Shown here piece after piece: positions 1 through 7,980 of a stretch of 35,371 bases of DNA. This DNA comes from a virus: IMG/VR virus record IMGVR_UViG_3300046167_000050, positions 1 through 35,371 of that record; one strand, written 5' to 3'. Position 1 is the stretch's first letter, and each line of letters begins with the position of its first letter. A program made the position numbers and the translations under genes. Under the pieces are notes generated by a model. It did not search any database. It saw only the letters and a list, made by a program, of their open reading frames with translations, and was not told the origin of the DNA.

Positions 1-7
1 AAATTTT

Positions 8-548
8 CTATCGTTCTCTGCAAACTTTAGTTGCATCTACCGTATCGTTGTGAAAAAACTCCAGCCAAGCTTCAGCCTTTTCTTCATGGCTCATGTTTAA
101 GTTTGGATCGTTAGTCTTAGCTTCTTCTTCGGTCAATTGACCTTCGGGTAGCTCTTCACCCGCGTAGATGTAGTGACCCATCCCGTGCATTGCGATAGCT
201 TTAGTCAGGCAACGCATACGGGTGTCACTTACTTCCCGTGATGTAGGGTTAACTTTGGCGTCGTTCTTAAAGTCCATTACGGGTAGCCACATCATGTGGG
301 TCTGATCCTCAATGGTGACGCTTACTCTGGTTTCGACAGTATTGTCAGGAAAGAATAATCGTCGTGTATTTCATATGATGCAGTTGGATACCGCTTTTTA
401 ACTTCGGCCCAAGCCCAAGCCCATGACAAATATGACAGACCATATTCTTTGCCAGTTTTTTTTTGTTTTTAAAATATTTCTTTTCGACACGTTCAGAAAC
501 ATTTATTTTAGACAGTGTCTCCCACACTGATGTTTTCTTACTAGCCAT
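8..548 (-). pseudogene. Single-strand DNA annealing protein (DUF1071/Sak3-like), broken by two frameshifts
   Basis: Reading leftward from ATG 548, three successive frames give one recognisable annealing protein. The first frame has SVWETLSKINVSERVEKK. After a run of nine A (plus 456-464) a second frame has LSYLSWAWAWAEVKKRYP. From about 350 a third frame has TVETRVSVTIEDQTHMMWLP, then RCLTKAIAMHGMGHYIYAGE, ending at TAG 8-10. The order matches the DUF1071/ERF-like annealing family, which pairs complementary single strands during phage recombination and repair. Restoring one missing base at each break would give about 180 residues. Both breaks sit at short homopolymers (A9; a TCTTTCC stretch), so they may be sequence errors. 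A -1 slip on the A run is possible but would not fix the second break. The start overlaps the upstream stop (TAATG) behind an AAGGAG site. The identity is firm; the functional state is unknown. Confidence 0.8.
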
Positions 549-756
549 TATGCAATCTCCTTTCCAGATTTTTTATCTTTGTGCTTATTAAAGAAATGCA
601 TATCTGCATCCTGATCTTTATTATGATTTTCCATAGCTTAACAATTGCGTTATGGATCGAATGACTGTCCAAAGGCATGATGTTCCTTTCAGTCATCACA
701 TTAAAAAGGGCAGTCCTTATTACTAGCTGCATTTTCAGATTAAATTTATTGTTCAC
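541..756 (-). CDS. Small hypothetical protein, first leftward gene
   Basis: GTG 756 lies about eight bases after an AGGAG site (AGGAGTGAGAAAA), a better distance than the in-frame GTG at 765, which abuts the same site. The 71-residue product begins MNNKFNLKMQLVIRTALFNV and has a plausible amphipathic first half (to about residue 40). The second half is low-complexity Ile/Lys/Arg and looks non-coding. A frame change near 635 would join it to the better-looking 28-residue frame. No known family. It is the promoter-proximal gene of the leftward recombination unit. The N-terminal half is moderately supported and the C-terminal half weakly. Confidence 0.4.
   Translation of the reverse strand: MNNKFNLKMQLVIRTALFNVMTERNIMPLDSHSIHNAIVKLWKIIIKIRMQICISLISTKIKNLERRLHNG
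548..634 (-). CDS. 28-residue hypothetical protein coupled to the annealing gene
   Basis: ATG 634 to TAA 548-550 encodes 28 residues, hydrophilic and rich in Lys, Asp and His, ending KSGKEIA. Its stop overlaps the ATG of the SSAP gene (TAATG), and the AAGGAG ribosome site for that gene lies inside its last codons, an arrangement typical of translational coupling. No family is recognised. It overlaps the longer open frame 541-756 in another frame, and only one of the two need be real over the shared part. The coupled stop/start favours this one. It may instead be the 3' end of the upstream gene after another frame change. Confidence 0.45.
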   Translation of the reverse strand: MENHNKDQDADMHFFNKHKDKKSGKEIA

Positions 757-784
757 TTTTCTCACTCCTAATACTTGATGTCTC

Positions 785-813
785 TTGCATATATATTATC
801 TGTATCTTATATA
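785..813 (+). promoter_or_regulatory. Sigma70-like promoter for the replication operon
   Basis: TTGCAT at 785-790 and TATATA at 808-813 are separated by 17 bases, in the AT-rich gap between the divergent genes 756 (minus) and 851 (plus). An alternative -10, TATACA, overlaps at 810-815. A leftward promoter must also lie in this gap but I cannot pick one hexamer pair. Assignment is by motif match and position only. Confidence 0.5.
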
Positions 814-850
814 CAACCCTAGCAGCGAAAAAAAAATTAAAGGAGATATT

Positions 851-1048
851 ATGCTTAATGCTGGAATGATGTACAATTTAAGGTATGTGCGAAACGCCAT
901 ACAAGATCGACAGGCGTCTAAGGTATGTGATGCTACGGGATTATCCCGACATACTTTCTATCGCGTCCGTGACAACACGGGCAACGTCAGTTATGATACT
1001 GTAAAGTCTTTATCAGATTATTTAATGCAAGCGGATACTGGTGAATAA
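851..1048 (+). CDS. Small Cro/CI-type helix-turn-helix DNA-binding protein
   Basis: 65 residues from ATG 851, with AAAGGAG six bases upstream. Residues about 20-55 contain a helix-turn-helix signature (ASKVCDATGLSRHTFYRV, then VSYDTVKSLSDYL) like the XRE/Cro family, and almost the whole protein is the DNA-binding domain. It is the first gene after the divergent promoter region at 756-850, which suggests that it regulates the early switch or its own promoter. No CI-like partner or integrase is present, so it need not signal lysogeny. Family assignment is fairly sure; the target site is not visible. Confidence 0.65.
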   Translation: MLNAGMMYNLRYVRNAIQDRQASKVCDATGLSRHTFYRVRDNTGNVSYDTVKSLSDYLMQADTGE

Positions 1049-1050
1049 AA

Positions 1051-1076
1051 AAACCCCCAGCGTGAACTAGGGGTTT
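1051..1076. terminator. Weak hairpin after the HTH gene
   Basis: AAACCCC (1051-1057) pairs with GGGGTTT (1070-1076) around a 12-base loop, directly after the TAA of the HTH gene. On plus the hairpin is followed only by AAGTTT, whereas on minus a run of T follows. It may attenuate rightward reading into the replication gene or stop stray leftward transcription. Confidence 0.35.
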
Positions 1077-1121
1077 AAGTTTAAAGAGATAAAAAGTGAG
1101 AACAATGTAAGGAGTATTCTC

Positions 1122-1818
1122 ATGTCCCACTATATGACAGCTTTAGCCATGAAACAACAGGGGTTAAAGCCAGCTACTAAAATAGTCCTTTATTGGTTAG
1201 CAGATCACCATAACGGTGAAACTAATAAGTGCTTTCCCAGCCTTACCAGATTGGCTGAGTGTTGCGAAATGGATAAGACTTCTGTTATTCGACACATCGA
1301 TTTTTTGATGGTTCATGGATTTATTCGTAAGGTAAAAGAGAAAAGAAGTGACGGGGGATTTACCTCAAATACTTACATTTTAAACTTAGCTTGAACCCAA
1401 GTCGCAAAATACAACTAGCCCTAGTGGTAAAACGCAACCACCCCTAGTTGCAAAACACGACCCTAACCTTGTAAGTAATAACCTTGGAAGTAATGAAGTA
1501 GTAATAGTTAGATCAATTGATGAGGTTATAGATTATTTTAAAGAGTTTTGGTCACGCTATCCAAGGAAGGTTGGAAAGGCTCAAGCTGAAAAATCTATTG
1601 CTAAAGCTTTAACAAAAATTGAAGGTGATGAACTTCTAAGAAAAGTAGATCTCTTTGCATCAGTGTGTAAGGGTAAGGATCAAAAGTTTGTTCCACACGC
1701 TGCCACTTGGCTTAATCAGGAGCGATGGAACGATGAGATTGAAGTGTCAAAAGAAAACTTGCAGCATCAGGTTTTAAATGAAATGTTTGTTAACAGGGAA
1801 GGAATAGCAAATGTCTAG
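1122..1818 (+). pseudogene. Replication initiator (phage O-like / replisome organizer), interrupted by a +1 frameshift
   Basis: The first frame (ATG 1122, AAGGAG upstream, stop TGA 1392) encodes a winged-helix replication-initiator N-terminus: TKIVLYWLADHHNG, CFPSLTRLAECCEMDKTSVI and GGFTSNTYILNL. The second frame, open from 1390 to TAG 1816-1818, encodes a Pro/Ser/Lys linker and the C-terminal region usual in such proteins: FKEFWSRYPRKVGKAQAEKS and HAATWLNQERWND. The second frame has no ATG, GTG or TTG before the conserved part, so it is not an independent gene. Skipping one base near 1390 restores about 231 residues. Family role: recognising the phage origin and recruiting host replication proteins. 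The break is at TTAGCTTGAA, which is not a classic slip site, so an indel is the likelier cause. Confidence 0.75.
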
Positions 1819-2275
1819 GAATGAAGAGTTAAAACAATTAATGCTAAAGATGTTGGGGCGGCTAAATGCTCCACGGGCCGTGTCAGGTAACCCAGAATTG
1901 ATGAAAGAAGAAGCTGAGTTCCTTTGTGATGCGATAACTAAACTAGCACCTACACGCGGCTACGTTGACTGGTGGAAAGATTTTAGTGACGCGGTATTTG
2001 ATAACTTGGAGACAAGAAGTTGGCCCACCAAAAAGGATTTGAGTACGGCTGCTAAAAAGATTGCACCCAAACGTCCAGAGTTCAGAGATCTTACAGGTGA
2101 TGAAAAGTATGTCCCAGATCCTTATAAAATTAATGCGGCTAGGATCAAGGCTGGACAAGCGGTATGTCAAAGTTATATCGTGGGGAAGCAAGCAGACATC
2201 CTTTTGCGAAAGGGCATGGTTGATGAATACGATCTTGATCCATATCGTGAAGCCATGCTGCATAGTAAAGTCTGA
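1811..2275 (+). CDS. Hypothetical protein following the replication initiator
   Basis: 154 residues from ATG 1811, overlapping the last eight bases of the initiator gene, so probably translated with it. It is a soluble, mixed alpha-helical protein without membrane segments. It contains a WPTKKDLSTAAKK stretch and a Tyr/Arg-rich C-terminal half (ARIKAGQAVCQSYIVGKQAD). Similar proteins with a WPT motif often follow O-like initiators in phage genomes, which suggests a replication-associated partner, but I recognise no catalytic motif. It is the last gene before the terminator at 2341. Confidence 0.7.
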   Translation: MSRNEELKQLMLKMLGRLNAPRAVSGNPELMKEEAEFLCDAITKLAPTRGYVDWWKDFSDAVFDNLETRSWPTKKDLSTAAKKIAPKRPEFRDLTGDEKYVPDPYKINAARIKAGQAVCQSYIVGKQADILLRKGMVDEYDLDPYREAMLHSKV

Positions 2276-2340
2276 TTGCATATGATAGTATCAGGTGAGG
2301 TGGTTGTGACACCCTCCCTGTTATACTGCCTGTTAACTTG

Positions 2341-2389
2341 CCCCTCTAGCGTTCCTTTCTCACATTTCAGCTAGGGGGGGTTTTTTTTT
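2341..2389 (+). terminator. Strong rho-independent terminator before the packaging genes
   Basis: CCCCTCTAGC (2341-2350) pairs fully (one G-U) with GCTAGGGGGG (2370-2379) around a 19-base loop and is followed by nine T (2381-2389). It separates the replication operon from the terminase block, so the late block must have its own promoter or depend on antitermination. Confidence 0.85.
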
Positions 2390-2443
2390 AGAATAGTTCT
2401 AAGTTATATTTGAATAATAGACGCACCCAGATTGGACGGTACT

Positions 2444-2761
2444 ATGGGAACAGAAAAAGAACAAAGCACTAAAATAGTGAAAAATAGTGGAAAACCACCA
2501 GCGGCTGGCAAGGGCAGACCAAAGGGGGCCACTAACAAAAATAGTAGATTGTTAAAGGATGCAATCCTAGAGGCAGCTACAAGGGCGGGGGACAAGTTTG
2601 GTAAGGAAGGATTGATTTCTTATCTTGAAGAACAAGCCAAGGAAAACCCCAGCGCGTATTTAAGTTTAATGGGTAAGGTTCTACCACTTCAGGTCAAAGC
2701 AGATCTGGAAGGGGAGCTACAGCACGTTGTGAGGGTTCAATGGCGAAAGACCAAGAAGTAA
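2444..2761 (+). CDS. Terminase small subunit (probable)
   Basis: 105 residues from ATG 2444; an in-frame TTG at 2432 would add four residues and has no better ribosome site. It begins with a charged, Lys-rich N-terminus, then GKGRPKGATNKNSRLLKDAI, then LISYLEEQAKENPSAYLSL and GKVLPLQV, the pattern of short GRPKG proteins found directly before TerL in many phages. In that role it recognises phage DNA (pac or cos) and loads the large subunit. It overlaps terL by 22 bases. No classic HTH is obvious, so the call rests on family resemblance and position. Confidence 0.7.
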   Translation: MGTEKEQSTKIVKNSGKPPAAGKGRPKGATNKNSRLLKDAILEAATRAGDKFGKEGLISYLEEQAKENPSAYLSLMGKVLPLQVKADLEGELQHVVRVQWRKTKK

Positions 2762-4026
2762 TCTTCCACGACATAGAGCTTGATTACGAACCGCGGGAAC
2801 TAATGGATGCATTCCATGATCGAACTGAAAGATTTGCTATTATCGTGGCGCATCGAAGGTTCGGTAAAACCGTAGCTGTGATCAATGATCTGATTAAAGA
2901 ATGTTTAGAGCTTGATCGTGAGAATGTCAGGGTAGGATACATAGCTCCATATCTAAGCCAAGCCAAAGCTGTAGCGTGGGACTACGTGTTGCAATACACG
3001 CGGGACATTCCAAACATTAAAGTTAATCACAGCGAACTTCGAATAGACTTTGATAATGGTTCAAGGTTCAGATTATTTGGGGGCGATAACTACAACGCAA
3101 TACGGGGGCTGTACTTCGATTACGTTTGCATTGATGAATACGCTGACTTTCCAGCATCTGCTTATCCTAATGTTATCAGGCCAGCCACAGTAGATCGTAA
3201 AGGTAAGATCTGCATTATTGGAACGCCAAAGGGAAAGAATGAGTTTTGGGAAATGTGGCAACACGCCAAGACAGATCCGACATGGTTCAGTGCAATGTTC
3301 AAAGCATCTGAAACAAACATCTTGGACCCTGAAGAATTAGAAGATGCAAAAGAAACAATGGGTGAGAACAGATACCTTCAGGAGTTTGAGTGTTCCTTCG
3401 AAGCAGCTATAGAGGGAGCTTACTACGGGGTAGAAATGAAAAAGGCTACGGATGATGGTAGGATAACAAGCGTTCCATATGATCCAAGTATGTCCGTGAT
3501 AACAAGTTGGGATCTAGGAATTTCTGACAGTACATCGATCTGGTTTTGCCAGTTTCACGGGGCTGGAGAAATACGGGTGATCGACTATTACGAAAACAGC
3601 GGGGTCGGATTAGACCATTATGCAAAAGTATTGATCGATAAAAATTATCATTACGAAGAACATATCTTGCCACACGACGCCAGAGTTAGAGAACTGGGAA
3701 CAGGTAAGAGCCGACTTGAAACATTAGATGCGTTAGGAATTAGAAATGTTTCTATAGCTCCCAAGCTTCAAATAGAAGATGGAATACAGGCAGCTAGATC
3801 AATGCTGGCACGATGTTGGTTTGACGAAGAAAAGTGTGCGCGGGGAGTTGAAACTCTTAGACAATACAGGCGGGACTTCGATGAAAAGAACAAGGCTTGG
3901 AGATCTAGACCACTTCACGATTGGACTTCACACGGGGCCGACGCTTGGCGTTACATGGCTATTGGATACAACCCAGTACAAGATTGGGGTGAACCCATTA
4001 GAAGGAATTTGCGTGGGATTGCATAG
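2740..4026 (+). CDS. terL: Terminase large subunit, packaging ATPase and nuclease
   Basis: 428 residues. The ATPase half has Walker A-like AHRRFGKT (residues 37-44), Walker B YVCIDE (128-133) and the coupling motif IIGTPKGKNEFW (159-170). The nuclease half has the RNase H-like acidic set: SWDLGISDS (D258), LPHDAR (D313) and HGADAWRY (D401). It pumps DNA into the prohead through the portal and cuts the concatemer. Length and motif order are complete and typical. It starts inside the small-subunit gene, so the two are coupled. Identity is certain from the motifs. Confidence 0.97.
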   Translation: MAKDQEVIFHDIELDYEPRELMDAFHDRTERFAIIVAHRRFGKTVAVINDLIKECLELDRENVRVGYIAPYLSQAKAVAWDYVLQYTRDIPNIKVNHSELRIDFDNGSRFRLFGGDNYNAIRGLYFDYVCIDEYADFPASAYPNVIRPATVDRKGKICIIGTPKGKNEFWEMWQHAKTDPTWFSAMFKASETNILDPEELEDAKETMGENRYLQEFECSFEAAIEGAYYGVEMKKATDDGRITSVPYDPSMSVITSWDLGISDSTSIWFCQFHGAGEIRVIDYYENSGVGLDHYAKVLIDKNYHYEEHILPHDARVRELGTGKSRLETLDALGIRNVSIAPKLQIEDGIQAARSMLARCWFDEEKCARGVETLRQYRRDFDEKNKAWRSRPLHDWTSHGADAWRYMAIGYNPVQDWGEPIRRNLRGIA

Positions 4027-4063
4027 TATGTTAAGCTGACATCAATTAGTCGGAGTTGTTTGC

Positions 4064-4231
4064 GTGGCTGCCAGAAAATCTAAGAAAACAAGTAATCCTA
4101 AACCTAAAAATACTGCCCTTTATGCAAGGGTAAAATCTGAAGGTAAAAAGAAATTTAAGTCGTGGCCTAGTGCTTATGGCTCTGCTTGGTTAGTTCGTGA
4201 ATACAAAAAGCGTGGCGGCACTTATGCCTAG
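4064..4231 (+). CDS. Small basic protein, DUF5872-like
   Basis: A GTG start at 4064 follows GGAG at 4052 and gives 55 residues. After a Lys/Ser/Pro-rich N-terminus it shows ALYARVKSEGKKKFKSWPSA and then YGSAWLVREYKKRGGTY. This compact domain (YxRVK...F..WPSAY.S.WLV.EYKKRGG) recurs in marine phages and matches my memory of DUF5872. It is strongly basic and lies between TerL and virion genes, so a nucleic-acid-binding or virion role is plausible but unproven. Confidence 0.7.
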   Translation: MAARKSKKTSNPKPKNTALYARVKSEGKKKFKSWPSAYGSAWLVREYKKRGGTYA

Positions 4232-4258
4232 TAAACCAAAAAAGAAAAGGAGTTAACA

Positions 4259-4303
4259 ATGCATTACGGTAAAGGTAAGAAAAAGGGTGGGAAGAAAAAG
4301 TAA
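4259..4303 (+). CDS. 14-residue Lys/Gly mini-protein
   Basis: ATG 4259 follows AAAGGAGTTAACA, one of the better ribosome sites in the window. The 14-codon frame encodes MHYGKGKKKGGKKK and its TAA overlaps the next ATG (TAATG at 4301-4305). Eight of 14 residues are lysine. Similar Gly/Lys mini-genes occur in phage structural regions. It could be a real DNA-contacting peptide or a leader whose translation delivers ribosomes to the gene at 4303. The product has not been shown. Confidence 0.55.
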   Translation: MHYGKGKKKGGKKK

Positions 4304-4896
4304 TGGCCTCTTATGTTAAAGATGGTCAAGTCGTTAAAATGACTGAGGAAGAAGAAGCTTCCTTTAACGAAAGATTTAATCGTGGCCGTAATATTCGTGA
4401 AGCAGCAGCGCAACCAGTATCCAGAAGTGGTGGCGGTGGTAAAGGTGGGCGTCCTGATATTAATCCCAATACAAATGAAGGATCTGAAGCATTAGCTATG
4501 GCGCAAGCTCAATTTAATAATGACGGTAATTATGGTTACTACAATAATGAGGGTCGTTATGTTAGTTTTATGGAAGATGCTTTTAATGGTGGCGGGATGA
4601 ATACCACAGATACTTTCTTCGCTGGTGGACCTCTATCAAATGCGCTGAACGTAGCCAAAGTTCGTCCTTCTGGTATGGCTAGAGAGCGTGACGCGGAAGG
4701 TAATTTTATAGTAGACCGTGCTAATATTGGCTATCGTGATGCTACAGATATGACAGATGGCGGTGGTCCACAATTCTCTGGCGGCCCCAAAATGGGCGGT
4801 GGTACTGTCAGTGCAATGGCTAACCTGATAGATTTTTTAGGTGGCGTCGATCAAGGCAAGCGCAAGCGATACAAACGTGTGGGTCTAATGAAGTAA
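4303..4896 (+). CDS. Hypothetical Gly/Asn-rich protein, probably virion-associated
   Basis: 197 residues, start overlapping the mini-gene stop. It is rich in Gly, Asn and Asp with Tyr-rich stretches (NYGYYNNEGRYVSF) and repeated Gly-Gly blocks, and ends basic (KRKRYKRVGLMK). No transmembrane segment or known domain is seen. It sits in a tightly coupled run (TAATG at both ends) between TerL and the large protein at 5173. The composition suggests an unstructured structural or scaffold-like protein; no function is assigned. Confidence 0.65.
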   Translation: MASYVKDGQVVKMTEEEEASFNERFNRGRNIREAAAQPVSRSGGGGKGGRPDINPNTNEGSEALAMAQAQFNNDGNYGYYNNEGRYVSFMEDAFNGGGMNTTDTFFAGGPLSNALNVAKVRPSGMARERDAEGNFIVDRANIGYRDATDMTDGGGPQFSGGPKMGGGTVSAMANLIDFLGGVDQGKRKRYKRVGLMK

Positions 4897-5171
4897 TGGG
4901 AAAGTCTAGGGCCGAAAAGATTGCGTCTGCAAAAAAGCGTCATGGATTTAAAAAGATAAATACTCCTAGAAGGGGTGGCCCTAAAAAGTTTGAAGTGTTA
5001 GCAGTCGAAGGTAATACAGTCAAAAAAATAAATTTTGGTGATCCAAACATGAGTATCAAAAAGGACCAGCCCAAAGCAAAGAAATCATATTGTGCTAGAA
5101 GCGGTGGAATAAAAGGTAAGAGTAGCAAGCTCTCAGCAAACTACTGGTCACGTAGAGCGTGGAATTGTTAA
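4896..5171 (+). CDS. Small basic protein, DUF6321-like
   Basis: 91 residues, ATG overlapping the previous stop. The N-terminus is a Lys/Arg-rich extension. The C-terminal half has VKKINFGDPNMSIKKDQPKA, KKSYCARSGGI and SANYWSRRAWNC, the order of the FGDPNM...ARYWSC.W domain common in phages (DUF6321 as I recall it). The conserved Cys near SYCAR and the terminal WNC could bind metal. It is the third highly basic small protein in a row after TerL. Function unknown. Confidence 0.7.
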   Translation: MGKSRAEKIASAKKRHGFKKINTPRRGGPKKFEVLAVEGNTVKKINFGDPNMSIKKDQPKAKKSYCARSGGIKGKSSKLSANYWSRRAWNC

Positions 5172-5172
5172 C

Positions 5173-6981
5173 ATGAACTTCTTAGAATTTTTGACATTGC
5201 CAGCCAGAGAACGTCGGGAAGAACTGGGTAACTTTGTTGGTGGTCTGTTTGAGAACGACGGATCGTATCGCAGAGCGTTAAGTCAAAACGAAATACCTTC
5301 TAACTTTCAAAATGTGTACGGGAATAGAACAGCTACCCCGTCAAGTGTTCAGTTTCTGCAAGACTACGGTGACTTTCTGCCAGTGATTGGTGATGTGGCT
5401 GGTGTGTCTGACGTTGCTCAAGAGCTTACAAGTGAAGATCCAAACTATCCACTAGCGGCTGGTTTAGGTTTAGCTACAGCGGCTGGTGCTGTGCCAGTTG
5501 TTGGTGATGCGGCTGGTAGAGCTATTTCTTCAGGTGCTAGGTCGCTGTTCGATGTAGCTAATCGTTTGGAGTTTGATCCAAGCACAGTTGGTAGCAATCT
5601 TGGAAATGTCAGGATAAAACCAAAGACAGAAACCCGTGAGGGTGAAAAGATATTCCAATCATTACAGGGTCAGCCTACAGCCCCAGAATTTATGGGGAGT
5701 GAAACATTAGCTCCAATGTCTAACGTGACTAATGTCAAAAGCCAAAAAGACATAGCTTTAAAAAACCATGAAAGCATAATTAGAAGTACAGGTGAGTTAA
5801 AGAAACCAACACAAATAGATATTGATCAGCTTGAAGGGTCAACACTCTTAGCAATCGTTGGTGACAATACGGGACGTCAAGATGTTTTGTCGGTAGGCGG
5901 TGAAGTTTTTGATACTCCTGTTAGAAGCTTGGCTGGTTTTCAATACATTGATGTGGATAACCCATTACACGGTTATGCTGGGGCTAAAACAGCCACAAGT
6001 GCAAAGCTAAATGAAGCACAAAGGATAGCGGAAGCTGGTGGAGATCCTGTCTATATTTCGTTTTTGATGGGTGAAAAGTCTGGTGATTTTGCAGATCATA
6101 CTGGTGCTACTTATGGCAAAATGTTTGCTAATTCCCATGCAAGAATTGAACCAAAAGATTATGAAACAATAAATGAAAAGATTAGAAATATTGGTGTTCC
6201 TAAAAGCAAACCAAAATTAGATGCTAATGGCGATCAAATATTCAAAGCAAATGGCAACCCAGCGATGGATAATTTTACGGAATATCCATTTAAAAACTTT
6301 GAAGGCATTAATAATCCAAACGCTATATTTGAATATATGGCATCACTCCCAACAGGAACCCAACGGGCATACTTTTTAAAAGGTTTGGATAAAGCAAACT
6401 TGTTTAAGCTAGGTATGCCTAAAGTGCAAGATGCCCGACTAGCTGTAGCTGATAGCGCACAATTAGGTATGGATTGGGGAACTTCTGGTTATCGTTTATT
6501 TAGACCCGACATCGAAAGAGGTCTAATTGAAACCACCCCAGAAATGCACACAACTTACGATACTGGTGTAGGTAAAGTGGGACCGTCTATGAGTTTACTT
6601 GGACGCACAGTAGAGGAAGGTGCAAACTCTAACCCAAGCAAAGGCATCCCAGCTAACTTATTATTTAGCGACTTGTCGGAAGCTCAAAGAGCAAAAGGCA
6701 CTGGTGGCGGTTTACTTATGAGTAGCCCTGATTACAAAGTTTACGAAGGAAGCACCAAAAAGGCTGTACAGAAAGTAGAACCAGTAAATGTGGATACAGT
6801 TAACACATTCCTTGACATCGAAAAAACTCAAGGGCGTGATAGGGCTTATCAGTTTGCTCAAAAAGTGTTATCAGCGGGTAAAGTAACCAACGAATTGATT
6901 AAGCAAGCCAAAAAGATGAACGCCCCAACATGGGTAGTAGCTCTGATGGTTTCACAGCAAGCAATGCAAGGGGACGAATAA
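5173..6981 (+). CDS. Large virion-associated protein of unknown function
   Basis: 602 residues, starting two bases after the preceding stop. Residues about 90-125 form an Ala/Gly-rich hydrophobic stretch (LAAGLGLATAAGAVPVVGDA) of the kind found in ejection proteins and polyvalent phage proteins. The middle (about 215-430) has STLLAIVGDNTGRQDVLSVG, then DPVYISFLMGEKSGDF, then HTTYDTGVG. This order recalls a large-polyvalent-protein domain carried in phage virions. No catalytic site can be claimed. Its stop overlaps the adaptor start, placing it in the head-tail operon. It could enter the cell with DNA. Confidence 0.6.
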   Translation: MNFLEFLTLPARERREELGNFVGGLFENDGSYRRALSQNEIPSNFQNVYGNRTATPSSVQFLQDYGDFLPVIGDVAGVSDVAQELTSEDPNYPLAAGLGLATAAGAVPVVGDAAGRAISSGARSLFDVANRLEFDPSTVGSNLGNVRIKPKTETREGEKIFQSLQGQPTAPEFMGSETLAPMSNVTNVKSQKDIALKNHESIIRSTGELKKPTQIDIDQLEGSTLLAIVGDNTGRQDVLSVGGEVFDTPVRSLAGFQYIDVDNPLHGYAGAKTATSAKLNEAQRIAEAGGDPVYISFLMGEKSGDFADHTGATYGKMFANSHARIEPKDYETINEKIRNIGVPKSKPKLDANGDQIFKANGNPAMDNFTEYPFKNFEGINNPNAIFEYMASLPTGTQRAYFLKGLDKANLFKLGMPKVQDARLAVADSAQLGMDWGTSGYRLFRPDIERGLIETTPEMHTTYDTGVGKVGPSMSLLGRTVEEGANSNPSKGIPANLLFSDLSEAQRAKGTGGGLLMSSPDYKVYEGSTKKAVQKVEPVNVDTVNTFLDIEKTQGRDRAYQFAQKVLSAGKVTNELIKQAKKMNAPTWVVALMVSQQAMQGDE

Positions 6982-7601
6982 TGGCTCTTACAACTTATGA
7001 TGAACTAAAAGTTTCTGTATCAGATTTTTTAAATCGTGATGATTTAACCACAGTTATTCCCGATTTTATTACTTTATCAGAAGCGCAAATGAATAGAGAA
7101 GTTCGTCATTATAGAATGGAAAAACGTGCGACTGCACAGTTAAATACGCAATATACAGCTTTACCTACAGATTTTCTACAGCCTATTAGATTTGTTATTA
7201 CGGCTTCAGATATATCCACGTTAGAGCAAGCAAGCGCATTAGAAATATCTAAGCTTCGTGAAGCAAACAATGATACGACAGGCAAGCCAACAACGTATTC
7301 TATATTAGATAGTTCAATAGAAGTTTTTCCAAAACCGGACGCAACTTATACTCTTGAGTTGTTATATTATGAAAAAATAAATGCATTAAATAATGGTAAT
7401 CAAACTAATTGGTTGCTTACTAACTACCCAGACGCTTATTTATATGGTGCTTTACTGCATTCTGCGCCATATTTGCAGGAAGATAGTAGAATACAAACAT
7501 GGGCGGCGTTGTATCAAAAAGCAATAAGTGATATTAATAGTGAAAGTGAACGATCAAAAACATCAGCTTCAGGGCGCAGAATTAAGATAAGGAGTTATTA
7601 A
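6981..7601 (+). CDS. Head-to-tail adaptor protein (SU10 adaptor-like)
   Basis: 206 residues from ATG 6981, which overlaps the preceding TAA (TAATG). The sequence follows the phage adaptor family closely: TYDELKVSVSDFLNRDDL, VIPDFITLSEAQMNREVRHY, MEKRATAQLN, ALPTDFLQPIR, YTLELLYYEKINALN, NWLLTNYPDAYLYGALLHSA and YLQEDSRIQTW. The adaptor ring attaches beneath the portal and carries the tail. Length is normal for the family. It precedes the adhesin genes, while the portal is 16 kb downstream. Confidence 0.85.
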   Translation: MALTTYDELKVSVSDFLNRDDLTTVIPDFITLSEAQMNREVRHYRMEKRATAQLNTQYTALPTDFLQPIRFVITASDISTLEQASALEISKLREANNDTTGKPTTYSILDSSIEVFPKPDATYTLELLYYEKINALNNGNQTNWLLTNYPDAYLYGALLHSAPYLQEDSRIQTWAALYQKAISDINSESERSKTSASGRRIKIRSY

Positions 7602-7973
7602 ATGGCAAGTATAGCAGACAGGGTGCTTGATAACGGGCTAACGGTTTTGGATACGGAAGCGTCAAGGTTTGACATTTGCAGTCAAGAACCCACAACATAT
7701 GCAGAGGCAACATCTACGCACACGCTAGGCAACACAACCAGTATTTCTATTGGTGCGCCTGCGGATCGAAGCGGTGGTGGGCGTAAAGTAACGCTTGCAG
7801 CTATTAGTGATGCTTCTGTTACAGGTACAGGCACGGCAACACATTTTGCAATAACAGATGTTTCAAATAGTAGATTGTTAGTAACAGGCGCGTTGAACGC
7901 TTCACAGTCGGTAAACAGCGGAAACCAGTTTGACATATCTGCTTTAGATATTGGCATACCAGACCCATCATAG
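7602..7973 (+). CDS. Conserved structural protein, tail or capsid surface
   Basis: 123 residues, AAGGAG ahead of ATG 7602. Features: IADRVLDNGLTVLDTEASRF, a GRKVTLAAISDASVTGTGTA segment and SRLLVTGALNASQSV. These form a beta-rich, Thr/Ser/Gly-dominated fold common next to adaptor or fibre genes in many phages. It is the first of three similar-sized beta proteins (7602, 7981, 8323), which may be minor tail or decoration components. No enzyme motif. Confidence 0.65.
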   Translation: MASIADRVLDNGLTVLDTEASRFDICSQEPTTYAEATSTHTLGNTTSISIGAPADRSGGGRKVTLAAISDASVTGTGTATHFAITDVSNSRLLVTGALNASQSVNSGNQFDISALDIGIPDPS

Positions 7974-7980
7974 GTGATTA

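Noticed and set aside
448-470. Programmed -1 frameshift on the A9 run of the annealing gene
   Set aside because: The run fits a slip site, but a second break about 100 bases downstream also needs correcting, so recoding at one site would not give the protein.
785-850. N-terminal extension of the HTH gene from TTG 785
   Set aside because: It would overlap the promoter hexamers, and the ATG at 851 has an ideal AAAGGAG site and begins the conserved part.
2432-2443. TTG 2432 as the start of the small terminase gene
   Set aside because: No ribosome site favours it, and ATG 2444 in the same frame is a more usual start.
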